44,133 bases of DNA from an uncultured Eubacteriales bacterium (GTDB lineage Bacteria; Bacillota; Clostridia; Lachnospirales; Lachnospiraceae): assembly GCA_949286525.1 (NCBI GenBank), contig CASECT010000088.1, positions 1 to 44,133 of the forward strand, in the 5' to 3' direction. The notes under the pieces are model-generated. The model was not told the origin of the DNA. It made no database searches and saw only the letters and a list, made by a program, of their open reading frames with translations. Shown in pieces: positions 1 to 7,815 of this stretch; positions within the stretch are counted from its first letter, which is position 1; each line of letters begins with the position of its first letter. Both the position numbers and the translations under genes were made by a program.

Positions 1-257
1 TGAAACTTCATGGACATTTCCGGGAAGTTGCTGTATGATGTACTCATAAAGCATATTATTTTTTTTGAAACGATTCTATACTGATCTGACAGAGAACTTA
101 TCTATCGCATTTCTGAAATTCTATGCTTTATCACTCGACAAATGAAAAGCGGAAATTTCGGAAATGCGCGGCAGGCCGGCTGGAACAGTAATTTTTTCCA
201 TAAGCCTGTATGATTGATTCGCCCTGCCTGTTCTGAAATTTCCGGGAAGGAGGTTTC
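1..257. other. Gene-free, repeat-rich left edge upstream of the Rpn-like gene
   Basis: No convincing gene lies here; the only long open frame is antisense and runs into the Rpn-like gene. The stretch has short repeats. A 12-base direct repeat, atttccgggaag, occurs at 16-27 and 238-249. A 10-base repeat, ttctgaaatt, occurs at 111-120 and 231-240. A 15-bp inverted repeat with one G-T pair joins 106-120 to 154-168. A strong ribosome binding site for the next gene ends the region at 247-254. The repeats could be a leader structure or the remains of a small mobile element. Confidence 0.5.
106..168. repeat. 15-bp imperfect inverted repeat
   Basis: Bases 106-120 (cgcatttctgaaatt) are complementary to 154-168 (aatttcggaaatgcg) with a single G-T pair and a 33-base spacer. 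There is no T-run after it, so it is not a typical terminator. Part of the left arm is repeated at 231-240 beside the next gene's ribosome binding site. Confidence 0.5.
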
Positions 258-1034
258 ATGGGGCAAAAAGACATGGTGGAAAAGATCATGGAGGATTACC
301 CGGATGTGTTCGCCGACATCGTAAATGTCCTGCTTTTTGATGGAAAACAGGTTGTCTCTGAGGAGGATCTTAAAGAGACAGGGATGCGGTCGCGGTTTAA
401 GGCGGACACGGGGATGATCCATGAGAAGGAACGGGACGTGGGCAAGTATTGGATCCGGGACGGAAAGGTTCAGGCGATAAAGCGCTGGAGCGGGAAACAG
501 AGATCTTTGTGGGAGCTGTTCGCGCGGAAAGAAAATTCCGGGGATGGCGGACAGACATACGCACAGATCTGTTCCTTCGCGGAGGATTATCATATGCGTA
601 TCTTCGAGATCGCGTACCTGTCAGAGCGACAGTTGGCGATGTTCCGAAGTGATTTCGGATTGTTGGCGGAGTACATTGTCCGCAAGCGGAAGAATGAACC
701 CTTTCAGATTCCGCAGAACCGTCAGATACGGCACGTGGATGCGTTTTTGAAGATACTGTCGGTATTTGCGGATGAGAAGTATGTGAAGGAATGCGCGAAG
801 AGTCTGATCGAGCGCGACAGGAAAGGAGAACGGATTATGGGATGTGATATTTCAGCGGCATGGGCTGATTTGGGAAGAAAAGAGGGCCTGGCCACCGGTC
901 GTCAGGAAGGTCAGGAGGAGATGAGTCGTCTGATCGCCGTCATGCTGCGGGATGGAAGGAGTAAAGAGCTGGAACGCGTGGCTGTAGACAGAGAGTTTCG
1001 CCGGAAGATGCTGGAGGAATATCATCTGGTTTAG
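258..1034 (+). CDS. Rpn-family (PD-(D/E)XK) nuclease-like protein with internal deletion
   Basis: The 258-residue product matches both ends of the Rpn/transposase-31-like family that is abundant in Lachnospiraceae. The N-terminus (FADIVNVLLFDGKQVV, about 18-33) and the stretch FEIAYLSERQLAMFRSDFG (116-134) are typical. Full-length relatives, as I recall them, are near 300-330 residues and carry a central block with a GIENQT-like catalytic motif and a hydrophobic VVTLVLYFG-like strand. Both are absent: the sequence passes from KYWIRDGKVQA (63-73) directly to KRWSGKQRSLWELF (75-88). This looks like an in-frame loss of about 50-60 residues near nucleotides 465-490. The C-terminus has the usual GRxEGxxxG-type coil. 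A very good ribosome binding site (aaggaggt, 247-254) sets the start. The gene is probably still translated but catalytically dead. Confidence 0.7.
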   Translation: MGQKDMVEKIMEDYPDVFADIVNVLLFDGKQVVSEEDLKETGMRSRFKADTGMIHEKERDVGKYWIRDGKVQAIKRWSGKQRSLWELFARKENSGDGGQTYAQICSFAEDYHMRIFEIAYLSERQLAMFRSDFGLLAEYIVRKRKNEPFQIPQNRQIRHVDAFLKILSVFADEKYVKECAKSLIERDRKGERIMGCDISAAWADLGRKEGLATGRQEGQEEMSRLIAVMLRDGRSKELERVAVDREFRRKMLEEYHLV

Positions 1035-1044
1035 GAGCGTAAAA

Positions 1045-1074
1045 GACGCCCGGGACTGATTTCCCGGGCGTTAA
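1045..1074. terminator. Bidirectional terminator between Rpn-like gene and argG
   Basis: A 9-bp perfect stem, cgcccggga (1047-1055) with tcccgggcg (1062-1070), has a 6-base loop. It is followed by ttaaaa on the plus strand and by tctttta when read on the minus strand. It lies between two convergent genes and could end both. Confidence 0.8.
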
Positions 1075-1101
1075 AATATTGATCGCAATTTTCTGTGAGA
1101 A

Positions 1102-2331
1102 TTATTTCTCTTTCTTCGCCTTCTCAATCTCCTGCATCTTCATGGCGCGAACCTTCAGGGGAAGGCCGAAGAGGGTAATGAATCCTTCCGCGTCGTGGTG
1201 GTCATACAGATCGCCTGTGGTAAAGCTTGCCAGAGACTCGCTGTAGAGAGAGTAGGGGGAGGTGGTGCCGGCCTTGATGATGTTGCCCTTGTAGAGCTTG
1301 AATTTCACTTCGCCGGTTACATACTGCTGAGTGGACTCCACGAATGCCTGTACAGCCTCGCGCAGGGGAGTAAACCACTTGCCCTCGTATACGATCTGAG
1401 CCAGTTTATTGCCCATGTCTTTCTTTACCGCCATGGTGTCGCGGTCCAGAACCAGCTCCTCCAGCTGAGCGTGAGCCTCCATCAGAATGGTTCCGCCGGG
1501 AGTCTCGTAGACGCCGCGGGACTTCATGCCGACCACGCGGTTCTCCACGATGTCTACAATGCCGATGCCATGCTTGCCGCCGAGACGGTTCAGCTCGCGG
1601 ATGATGTCGGACACCTTCATCTTCTTGCCGTTGACGGAGGTGGGAACGCCCTTTTCAAAGGTCATGGTTACATACTCGGGTTCGTCCGGAGCTTTCTCCG
1701 GGGTAACGCCCAGAACGAGAAGATGATCGTAGTTGGGCTCGTTTGCCGGATCCTCCAGCTCCAGCCCCTCATGGCTGATGTGCCACAGGTTCCGGTCGCG
1801 GCTGTAGGACTGATCCGCGGAGAAGGGAAGGTCGATGCCGTGCGCCTTGCAGTAAGCGATCTCGGATTCACGGGAATCCATGGTCCACTTGTCGTCACGC
1901 CATGCGGCGATGATCTTCAGATCGGGAGCCAGAGCCTTGATACCCAGCTCGAAACGGATCTGGTCATTTCCCTTGCCGGTTGCGCCGTGGCAGATAGCGA
2001 CTGCGCCTTCCTTGCGGGCAACCTCAACCAGCTTCTTCGCGATGCCGGGGCGTGCCATGGAAGTTCCCAGAAGATATTTGTTCTCGTAGACAGCGCCCGC
2101 CTGTACGCAGGGGACGATATAGTCGTCGCAGAATTCGTCCGTGATATCCTCAATGTATAATTTGGAAGCGCCGGAGAGCTTTGCCCGCTCCTCCAGTCCG
2201 TCCAGCTCCTCGCCCTGCCCGCAGTCTACGCAGCAGCAGATCACATCGTAATCGTAGTTCTCCTTCAGCCAGGGGATGATGGCCGTGGTGTCCAATCCAC
2301 CGGAATAGGCCAGTACAACTTTTTCTTTCAT
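1102..2331 (-). CDS. argG: Argininosuccinate synthase
   Basis: The enzyme joins citrulline and aspartate using ATP to make argininosuccinate, the penultimate step of arginine synthesis, in the cytoplasm. The 409-residue product starts [15 protein letters not shown], containing the PP-loop ATP-binding motif SGGLDT. It continues with the family stretches [10 protein letters not shown] and [14 protein letters not shown]. The open frame extends upstream to 2421, but the ATG at 2331 has a ggaggaa site 8 bases before it on the minus strand, so I chose this start. A promoter is visible at 2377-2405. The gene diverges from argC across a region with an ARG-box-like palindrome. argH and argF are not in the window. 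Confidence 0.96.
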   Translation of the reverse strand: MKEKVVLAYSGGLDTTAIIPWLKENYDYDVICCCVDCGQGEELDGLEERAKLSGASKLYIEDITDEFCDDYIVPCVQAGAVYENKYLLGTSMARPGIAKKLVEVARKEGAVAICHGATGKGNDQIRFELGIKALAPDLKIIAAWRDDKWTMDSRESEIAYCKAHGIDLPFSADQSYSRDRNLWHISHEGLELEDPANEPNYDHLLVLGVTPEKAPDEPEYVTMTFEKGVPTSVNGKKMKVSDIIRELNRLGGKHGIGIVDIVENRVVGMKSRGVYETPGGTILMEAHAQLEELVLDRDTMAVKKDMGNKLAQIVYEGKWFTPLREAVQAFVESTQQYVTGEVKFKLYKGNIIKAGTTSPYSLYSESLASFTTGDLYDHHDAEGFITLFGLPLKVRAMKMQEIEKAKKEK

Positions 2332-2376
2332 CGCATGTTCCTCCATAGAAAAGTTCCTTGTATTTATATCAGAAGT

Positions 2377-2405
2377 AATATACAACAAAATCCTTCGGTA
2401 TGCAA
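2377..2405 (-). promoter_or_regulatory. argG promoter
   Basis: On the minus strand TTGCAT (2400-2405) is followed after exactly 17 bases by TATATT (2377-2382), a good sigma-A type promoter. An inverted repeat, tgtaaaattataca (2407-2420), lies directly upstream of the -35 box and could be an operator half. Confidence 0.7.
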
Positions 2406-2479
2406 GTGTAAAATTATACATATTTTTAGAATAAATAATCAGTTTATATGGAAAATATATGAAAAAGGCGAAAACATTA

Positions 2480-2497
2480 TATGAATAAATATTCGAA
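2480..2497. promoter_or_regulatory. ARG-box-like operator for ArgR/AhrC
   Basis: The 18 bases tatgaataaatattcgaa closely follow the known arginine repressor site pattern TNTGAATWWWWATTCANW, with one difference in the right half. The site lies in the divergent argG/argC intergenic region, where arginine repression would be expected. The match was read by eye; the repressor gene is not in the window. Confidence 0.65.
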
Positions 2498-2525
2498 AAA
2501 ACTTTAAAAAATATGGAAAAACATC

Positions 2526-2554
2526 TTTACGAATGGAAGGATTTGTACTAAACT
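2526..2554 (+). promoter_or_regulatory. Candidate argC promoter
   Basis: TTTACG (2526-2531) and TAAACT (2549-2554) are separated by 17 bases and lie 45 bases before the argC start. Both boxes deviate from consensus, so this is a weak or activated promoter. The ARG-box-like site lies about 30 bases upstream of its -35 box. Confidence 0.4.
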
Positions 2555-2598
2555 AGTGTGAGTGTATTGTCAAAGAAATGAAAAGAGGGATATCAGAT

Positions 2599-3666
2599 AT
2601 GATAAAAGTGGGTATTATCGGAGCCACCGGTTATGCCGGCGCGGAGCTGGTCAGACTGCTGTCGGGGCATCCCGAGGCGGAGATTATCTGGTACGGTTCC
2701 AGAAGCTATGTGGATCAGAATTTTACAGATATTTACCGCAATATGTTTGCGATTGTGGAGGGCAAGTGCCTGGATGACAACCTGCCGAAGCTGGCCCGGG
2801 AGGCGGACGTGATCTTTACCGCCACGCCTCAGGGATATCTGGCGTCTGTTCTCACGGAGGAGATCCTGTCGCAGACAAAGATTGTGGATCTGAGCGCGGA
2901 TTACCGGATCAAGGACGTACATATCTATGAGAAATGGTACGGGATCGAGCACAAGAGTCCCCAGTTTATCCCGGAGGCGGTGTACGGACTCTGCGAGATC
3001 AACCGGGAGCAGGTAAAGAAAGCGCGGCTTGTGGCAAATCCCGGCTGCTACACCACCTGTTCGATTCTGACGGCCTATCCGCTGGTCAAGGAGGGGCTGA
3101 TCGATCCCCAGACGCTGATCATTGACGCCAAGTCGGGCACTTCCGGCGCGGGCAGAGGCGCGAAGGTGGCGAATCTGTTCTGCGAGGTCAACGAGAATAT
3201 CAAGGCATACGGTGTGGCGACCCATCGGCATACCCCCGAGATCGAGGAGCAGCTGGGGTATGCGGCGGATCAGGAGATTACCGTCAGCTTTACGCCCCAT
3301 CTGGTTCCCATGAATCGCGGCATTTTGGCGACGGAGTACGCTTCCTTAAAGAAAGTGACGCTGCCGGACGGATCGGTGGACTATCCCTCGACGGAGATGG
3401 TGCGCGCCGCCTACGAGAAATATTACGGCGATGAGACGTTCATCCGCCTGATGGCTCCGGGCGTATGTCCCGAGACCCGCTGGGTGGAGGGAAGCAATTT
3501 TGTGGATATCGGATTTGTCATCGACGAGAGAACCCATCGGGTCGTTATGATGGGGGCGCTGGACAATCTGGTCAAGGGAGCCGCCGGACAGGCAGTTCAG
3601 AATATGAACCTTCTCTTCGGCCTGGACGAGGCGGAAGGCCTTCGCCTGGCGCCGGTATTCCCCTAA
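2599..3666 (+). CDS. argC: N-acetyl-gamma-glutamyl-phosphate reductase
   Basis: The enzyme reduces N-acetylglutamyl phosphate with NADPH to the semialdehyde, the third step of ornithine synthesis. The 355-residue product has the nucleotide-binding start KVGIIGATGYAGAELVRLL, the catalytic cysteine in NPGCYTT (Cys150), and the family motif THRHTPEIEEQ near residue 210. The open frame could begin at an ATG at 2578. The ATG at 2599 is preferred because homologues begin MIKVGI and an agaggg site lies 9 bases upstream. It is the first gene of the argC-GNAT-argJ-argB-argD run and diverges from argG. The following 111 bases are purine-rich and non-coding. Confidence 0.96.
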   Translation: MIKVGIIGATGYAGAELVRLLSGHPEAEIIWYGSRSYVDQNFTDIYRNMFAIVEGKCLDDNLPKLAREADVIFTATPQGYLASVLTEEILSQTKIVDLSADYRIKDVHIYEKWYGIEHKSPQFIPEAVYGLCEINREQVKKARLVANPGCYTTCSILTAYPLVKEGLIDPQTLIIDAKSGTSGAGRGAKVANLFCEVNENIKAYGVATHRHTPEIEEQLGYAADQEITVSFTPHLVPMNRGILATEYASLKKVTLPDGSVDYPSTEMVRAAYEKYYGDETFIRLMAPGVCPETRWVEGSNFVDIGFVIDERTHRVVMMGALDNLVKGAAGQAVQNMNLLFGLDEAEGLRLAPVFP

Positions 3667-3777
3667 GCCGCGGCCGGGGATCGGAACGAAACAACCGGAG
3701 CGGGAGCGCGGAGAAGCGGAAAGGGAAAGACGGAAGCGGAGAGACGGGAGAGAGAAGATGGAAAAGAGGAAAGGGAT

Positions 3778-4230
3778 ATGGAGTTTCATATCAGAGCCAT
3801 GACGATAGAGGATTATCCCCAGGTGTATGATCTGTGGATGAGCATACATAAGTTTGCCATGCGCAGCATCGACGATTCCCGGGAGGGCGTGGAGCGCTTC
3901 CTGAGGCGGAATCCCGGTATCAGTGTAGTGGCGGAGGCGGAAGGCCGGATCGTGGGAGCGATTCTCTGCGGCCATGACGGGCGGCGGGCCGGCCTTTACC
4001 ACGTCTGTGTGCGGGAGGACTGCAGAAAGCACGGCATTGGCAAGGCCATGGTAACTGCCTGCATGCGGCGGCTGCAGGAGGAGAAGATCAACAAGGTCTC
4101 TCTGGTGGCTTTCCGGGACAATGAGGTGGGCAACCATTTCTGGAACCGGGAGGGCTGGGAACTGCGGGAGGACCTGAACTGCTACGATTTTGTGCTGAAT
4201 GAGGAAAATATAACCAGATTTAATCAGTGA
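3778..4230 (+). CDS. GNAT-family N-acetyltransferase in the arginine cluster
   Basis: The 150-residue product is a single GNAT domain. The acetyl-CoA pyrophosphate loop region reads VREDCRKHGIGKAMV (about 80-94), and a late strand reads KVSLVAFRDNEVGNHFWNREGWE. It resembles the YpeA type of small acetyltransferases. It sits between argC and argJ, so it may supply or modulate N-acetylglutamate or be a side activity; nothing in the sequence proves its substrate. It lacks the amino-acid-kinase domain of classical ArgA. The start at 3778 overlaps the end of a purine-rich leader with an aaaggg element about 6 bases upstream. Confidence 0.8.
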   Translation: MEFHIRAMTIEDYPQVYDLWMSIHKFAMRSIDDSREGVERFLRRNPGISVVAEAEGRIVGAILCGHDGRRAGLYHVCVREDCRKHGIGKAMVTACMRRLQEEKINKVSLVAFRDNEVGNHFWNREGWELREDLNCYDFVLNEENITRFNQ

Positions 4231-4274
4231 TTGGATCGGACAAACGAAAAAAACAGTAGAAAGGAGAGCGGATC

Positions 4275-5498
4275 ATGAAAAAGATTGCGGGCGGCGTTAC
4301 CGCCGCGAAGGGATTTTCGGCGGCGCACACGGCTGCGGGGATCAAATATCAGGACAGGGAGGATATGGCGTTGATTTACAGCAGCGCGCCCTGTCAGACG
4401 GCGGGCACCTTTACCAGCAACGTGGTAAAGGCGGCCCCGGTTAAATGGGACAGGAAACTGGTGGAGGAGAGCGATTATACCCAGGCGGTTGTGGTAAACG
4501 CGGGAATCGCCAACGCCTGTACCGGCGAGGAAGGGATGGAATACTGCCGCAGGACAGCGGAGTGCGCCGGCGAGGAGCTGGATATTCCGACGGATGCGGT
4601 ATTGGTGGCATCCACAGGTGTAATTGGAATGCAGCTGCCCATGAACCGGATCTGTGACGGCATCCGTTCGATGGCGCCGCGGCTTTCCGGAGAGCTTGCC
4701 GCGGGAAATGGCGCGGCAAAGGCCATCATGACCACGGATACCCACGAGAAGGAAGCGGCGGTTACCTTTGAAGTGGACGGTGTGGAAGTCACAGTGGGCG
4801 GCATGTGCAAGGGCAGCGGCATGATCCATCCTAATATGTGTACGATGCTGAGCTTTGTGACCACGGACCTCGCCATCGAGAAGAATCTTTTGCAGGAGGC
4901 TCTTCGCGCGGTGGTGGAGGATACTTACAATATGATCTCGGTGGATGGGGACACATCCACCAACGACACCTGCCTTTTGATGGCAAACGGTCTGGCGGGC
5001 AACAGGAAAATTGCAGAGAAAGGCACTTCCTACGATGCTTTTGTGGAGGCTCTGATGGAAGTCAACCGGACTCTTGCCAGGATGATGGCCGGGGACGGGG
5101 AGGGAGCAACGGCCCTCTTTGAGGTAAAGGTTATTGGCGCCCGCTCGAAGGAGGAGGCAAAGATTTTAAGCAAGTCGGTCATTACCTCCAGCCTGACGAA
5201 GGCGGCGATCTTCGGACATGACGCCAACTGGGGAAGAATCCTGTGCGCCCTGGGGTATGCCGGGGTGGATTTTGACCCGGAGAAGGTGGATCTCTGGTTC
5301 GAGAGCAAAAACGGAAAAATCCAGATCATCGAAAACGGTGTGGCGCTGGATTACAGCGAGGAGGAAGCTACCCGGATTCTTACCTCCGACGCGGTAACGG
5401 CGATCTGCGATATGAAGCAGGGAAACGCCTCGGCCACCGCCTGGGGATGTGATCTGACCTACGACTATGTGAAAATCAATGCGGATTACCGGTCATAG
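4275..5498 (+). CDS. argJ: Glutamate/ornithine N-acetyltransferase (ArgJ)
   Basis: ArgJ moves the acetyl group from N-acetylornithine to glutamate, closing the acetyl cycle; bifunctional forms also use acetyl-CoA. The 407-residue precursor has the oxyanion-hole motif STGVIG (113-118) and the self-cleavage region KGSGMIHPNMCTML (179-192). Cleavage before Thr190 would yield alpha and beta chains, Thr190 becoming the nucleophile. The residue before the threonine is Cys189, where the commonly quoted motif has alanine. The start follows a clear aaaggag site. ArgJ here implies the economical cyclic route; whether it is bifunctional cannot be read from sequence, and the neighbouring GNAT gene keeps the question open. 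Confidence 0.95.
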   Translation: MKKIAGGVTAAKGFSAAHTAAGIKYQDREDMALIYSSAPCQTAGTFTSNVVKAAPVKWDRKLVEESDYTQAVVVNAGIANACTGEEGMEYCRRTAECAGEELDIPTDAVLVASTGVIGMQLPMNRICDGIRSMAPRLSGELAAGNGAAKAIMTTDTHEKEAAVTFEVDGVEVTVGGMCKGSGMIHPNMCTMLSFVTTDLAIEKNLLQEALRAVVEDTYNMISVDGDTSTNDTCLLMANGLAGNRKIAEKGTSYDAFVEALMEVNRTLARMMAGDGEGATALFEVKVIGARSKEEAKILSKSVITSSLTKAAIFGHDANWGRILCALGYAGVDFDPEKVDLWFESKNGKIQIIENGVALDYSEEEATRILTSDAVTAICDMKQGNASATAWGCDLTYDYVKINADYRS

Positions 5499-5537
5499 CA
5501 GGAACATAAGAACGGGACAGCAAGCAGCAGGCAGTGG

Positions 5538-5560
5538 GCGCCGGCCGCAGATGCCGGCGC
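5538..5560 (+). other. GC-only hairpin between argJ and argB
   Basis: An 8-bp perfect stem pairs gcgccggc (5538-5545) with gccggcgc (5553-5560) around a 7-base loop. No T-run follows, so it is not a typical terminator. It may be an RNA stability or processing element that tunes argJ versus argB expression. Confidence 0.5.
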
Positions 5561-5596
5561 GGGAACGCAGAAAAAGAGGAAAAGAGGGAAAGTGCA

Positions 5597-6514
5597 GTGA
5601 TACAGGAAAAGACAATGAATCGGGAAAAAGTGGATGAGGCCATGGCAAAGGCGCAGGTATTGGTGGAGGCCCTGCCCTATATCCAGCGGTTTAACCGTAA
5701 GATCATTGTGGTAAAATACGGCGGAAGCGCCATGATCGACGAGAAGCTGAAGGATCAGGTTATTCAGGATGTGACACTTCTGAAGCTGGTAGGATTCAAG
5801 CCTATTATCGTTCACGGCGGCGGCAAGGAAATCAGCCGCTGGGTGGAGAAGACCGGGATGGAACCGGAGTTTGTGAACGGTCTTCGCAAGACCGACGAGC
5901 CCACCATGGAGATTGCCGAGATGGTCTTAAACCGTGTCAACAAATCTCTGGTCCAGAAGGTGGAGAGGCTGGGCGTCAACGCGGTGGGAATCAGCGGAAA
6001 GGACGGCGGTCTGCTGCAGGCGGAAAAGAAGCTTTCAAACGGCCAGGATATCGGTTTTGTGGGCGAGATTACCGAAGTGCGTCCTAAGGTGCTGATGGAT
6101 CTTCTGGAGAAGGATTTCCTCCCGATCGTGTGCCCCATCGGTATGGATGAAAATTTTGTTACCTACAATATCAACGCGGACGACGCCGCCTGCGCTATCG
6201 CCAAGGCGGTCAGCGCGGAAAAGCTGGCATTCCTGACCGACATCGAGGGAGTTTATCTGGATCCGGAGAACAAGGATACCCTGATCTCCGAACTTTCAGT
6301 GTCGGAGGCCCGGGAACTGATCGGAAAGGGATTTATCGGAGGCGGCATGCTGCCGAAACTGAATAATTGTATCGATGCCATCGAGGAAGGGGTTTCCAGA
6401 GTGCATATTCTGGATGGGCGTATCGCTCACTGCCTGCTGCTGGAGATCTTTACTAACAAAGGTATCGGTACCGCGATTATCGGAGATGAGGAGACGAGGT
6501 TTTATCATGAGTGA
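5597..6514 (+). CDS. argB: Acetylglutamate kinase, arginine-sensitive type
   Basis: The enzyme phosphorylates N-acetylglutamate with ATP, the committed step when ArgJ recycles acetyl groups. The product (305 residues from GTG 5597) has the kinase start [12 protein letters not shown], the glycine-rich [12 protein letters not shown], and the substrate region VGISGKDGG. Before the core is a helix with [12 protein letters not shown]. Near the C-terminus is [18 protein letters not shown]. Both are features of arginine-inhibited hexameric forms, so feedback control by arginine is inferred. The start is uncertain: GTG 5597 has gaggg 8 bases upstream, while ATG 5615 is a reasonable alternative. The stop overlaps argD by 8 bases. 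Confidence 0.95.
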   Translation: MIQEKTMNREKVDEAMAKAQVLVEALPYIQRFNRKIIVVKYGGSAMIDEKLKDQVIQDVTLLKLVGFKPIIVHGGGKEISRWVEKTGMEPEFVNGLRKTDEPTMEIAEMVLNRVNKSLVQKVERLGVNAVGISGKDGGLLQAEKKLSNGQDIGFVGEITEVRPKVLMDLLEKDFLPIVCPIGMDENFVTYNINADDAACAIAKAVSAEKLAFLTDIEGVYLDPENKDTLISELSVSEARELIGKGFIGGGMLPKLNNCIDAIEEGVSRVHILDGRIAHCLLLEIFTNKGIGTAIIGDEETRFYHE

Positions 6515-7709
6515 GAAGGAAACATATATAGACGAAGCGGAAAAGTATTTGTTCCATGTGTACAACCGTTTTCCGGTGGTGTTTGAGCGGGGCGAGGGCG
6601 TCCGCCTCTACGACACGGACGGAAAAGAGTATCTGGATTTCGGCTCCGGGATTGGAGTCATGGCCCTGGGTTACGGAGATGAGGAGTACAGGCAGATCCT
6701 GAAGGATCAGATCGATCGGATTCTGCACACCTCCAACCTGTTTTACCATCCGCCGCTGAAAGCGGCGGCAAAAGCAATGGTAAAGGTGTCCGGCATGGAC
6801 AAGGTGTTCTTTACCAACAGCGGGGCCGAGGCGGTGGAGGGAGCCTTAAAGACCGCGAAGAAGTACGCTTATCTGCGAGATGGAGTCTCCGGCCATGAGA
6901 TCATTGCCATGGGACATTCCTTCCATGGAAGAACGGTGGGGTCCCTTTCCGTTACGGGAAGCGAACATTACCGGGAGCCCTTCCTTCCCCTGATGGAAGG
7001 CGTTCGCTTTGCCGAGTTCAACAATATCGACAGTGTAAAAGAGCAGCTGACCGACCGGACCTGCGCGATTATTCTGGAGCCTGTCCAGGGAGAGGGCGGT
7101 CTGTATCCGGCCAAGGAGAGTTTTCTGAAGGAAATCCGCCGGATCTGCGACGAGCGGGATATTCTGCTGATTTTTGATGAGATCCAGTGCGGCATGGGAC
7201 GGACCGGCTCCATGTTCGCCTTCCAGAAATTCGGTGTCCGGCCGGACATTCTGACCTGCGCCAAGGCCATGGGCGCGGGGGTTCCGGTAGGAGCCTTCCT
7301 GGTAACGGACCGGGTGGCGGAAGCGTCTCTTGTGCCAGGAGATCACGGGACAACCTACGGTGGAAACCCGCTGGTCTGCGCCGCGGTAGCCGGGACAGTG
7401 GATATTATGGAAAAGCGGAACATTGTGGGCCGGGTGGCGGAGCGGACCCCCTACTTTGAGAGGATACTGGATTCCTTTGTGGAGCGCTATGGCTTTGTGA
7501 CTGCCCGCCGGGGCATGGGATTCATGCAGGGGCTGGTGTTGACAATTCCTGTTGGGGATGTGATCCGAAGAGCGTTGGATCATGGCCTGGTGCTTCTGTC
7601 CGCGGGCAGCGATGTGCTGCGGATGCTGCCGCCTCTGGTAACTACGGAAGCGGACATGGATGAGATGGCAAAACGTCTTGGCAGGGTCTTTGACGAATTT
7701 GAGAAATAA
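6507..7709 (+). CDS. argD: Acetylornithine aminotransferase
   Basis: This class III PLP aminotransferase converts N-acetylglutamate semialdehyde to N-acetylornithine using glutamate. The 400-residue product carries the phosphate-binding [11 protein letters not shown] (103-113), the PLP-ring region SFHGRT (138-143), the aspartate motif [13 protein letters not shown] (222-234), and the Schiff-base lysine in [13 protein letters not shown] (Lys253). It overlaps argB by 8 bases, implying translational coupling. No strong terminator follows; the next promoter is 25 bases downstream of its stop. Some family members also act on succinyl-diaminopimelate in lysine synthesis, which cannot be excluded. 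Confidence 0.95.
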   Translation: MSEKETYIDEAEKYLFHVYNRFPVVFERGEGVRLYDTDGKEYLDFGSGIGVMALGYGDEEYRQILKDQIDRILHTSNLFYHPPLKAAAKAMVKVSGMDKVFFTNSGAEAVEGALKTAKKYAYLRDGVSGHEIIAMGHSFHGRTVGSLSVTGSEHYREPFLPLMEGVRFAEFNNIDSVKEQLTDRTCAIILEPVQGEGGLYPAKESFLKEIRRICDERDILLIFDEIQCGMGRTGSMFAFQKFGVRPDILTCAKAMGAGVPVGAFLVTDRVAEASLVPGDHGTTYGGNPLVCAAVAGTVDIMEKRNIVGRVAERTPYFERILDSFVERYGFVTARRGMGFMQGLVLTIPVGDVIRRALDHGLVLLSAGSDVLRMLPPLVTTEADMDEMAKRLGRVFDEFEK

Positions 7710-7733
7710 GAATGAAATATTTCTGAAATACTC

Positions 7734-7762
7734 TTGTAATAAAAGATCTTTGTTGCTAAAAT
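7734..7762 (+). promoter_or_regulatory. comEA promoter
   Basis: TTGTAA (7734-7739) is followed after 17 bases by TAAAAT (7757-7762), predicting a start near 7769. The resulting leader is only about 47 bases and is mostly taken up by the hairpin at 7783-7808. Confidence 0.55.
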
Positions 7763-7782
7763 AGGTGGCAAAGGCATTGAGA

Positions 7783-7808
7783 TCTCCTTTCTAGCGATAG
7801 AAAGGAGA
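7783..7808 (+). promoter_or_regulatory. Hairpin sequestering the comEA ribosome binding site
   Basis: An 11-bp perfect stem pairs tctcctttcta (7783-7793) with tagaaaggaga (7798-7808) around a GCGA tetraloop of the stable GNRA type. The aaggag ribosome binding site (7802-7807) of the TTG-started comEA lies wholly in the 3' arm. No T-run follows, so it is not a terminator. Translation would need the hairpin to be opened, for example by a protein, temperature or an alternative pairing. A weak competitor, aaagg at 7770-7774, could pair with ccttt at 7786-7790. Confidence 0.65.
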
Positions 7809-7815
7809 AATTCAT

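Noticed and set aside
1195-2160. 321-codon plus-strand open frame antisense to argG
   Set aside because: argG is certain on the minus strand and the antisense product resembles no family.
3667-3777. Coding extension or small gene in the purine-rich gap between argC and the GNAT gene
   Set aside because: The overlapping frame (3465-3830) is an argC shadow with Gly/Ser/Arg bias; no start with a good site is present.
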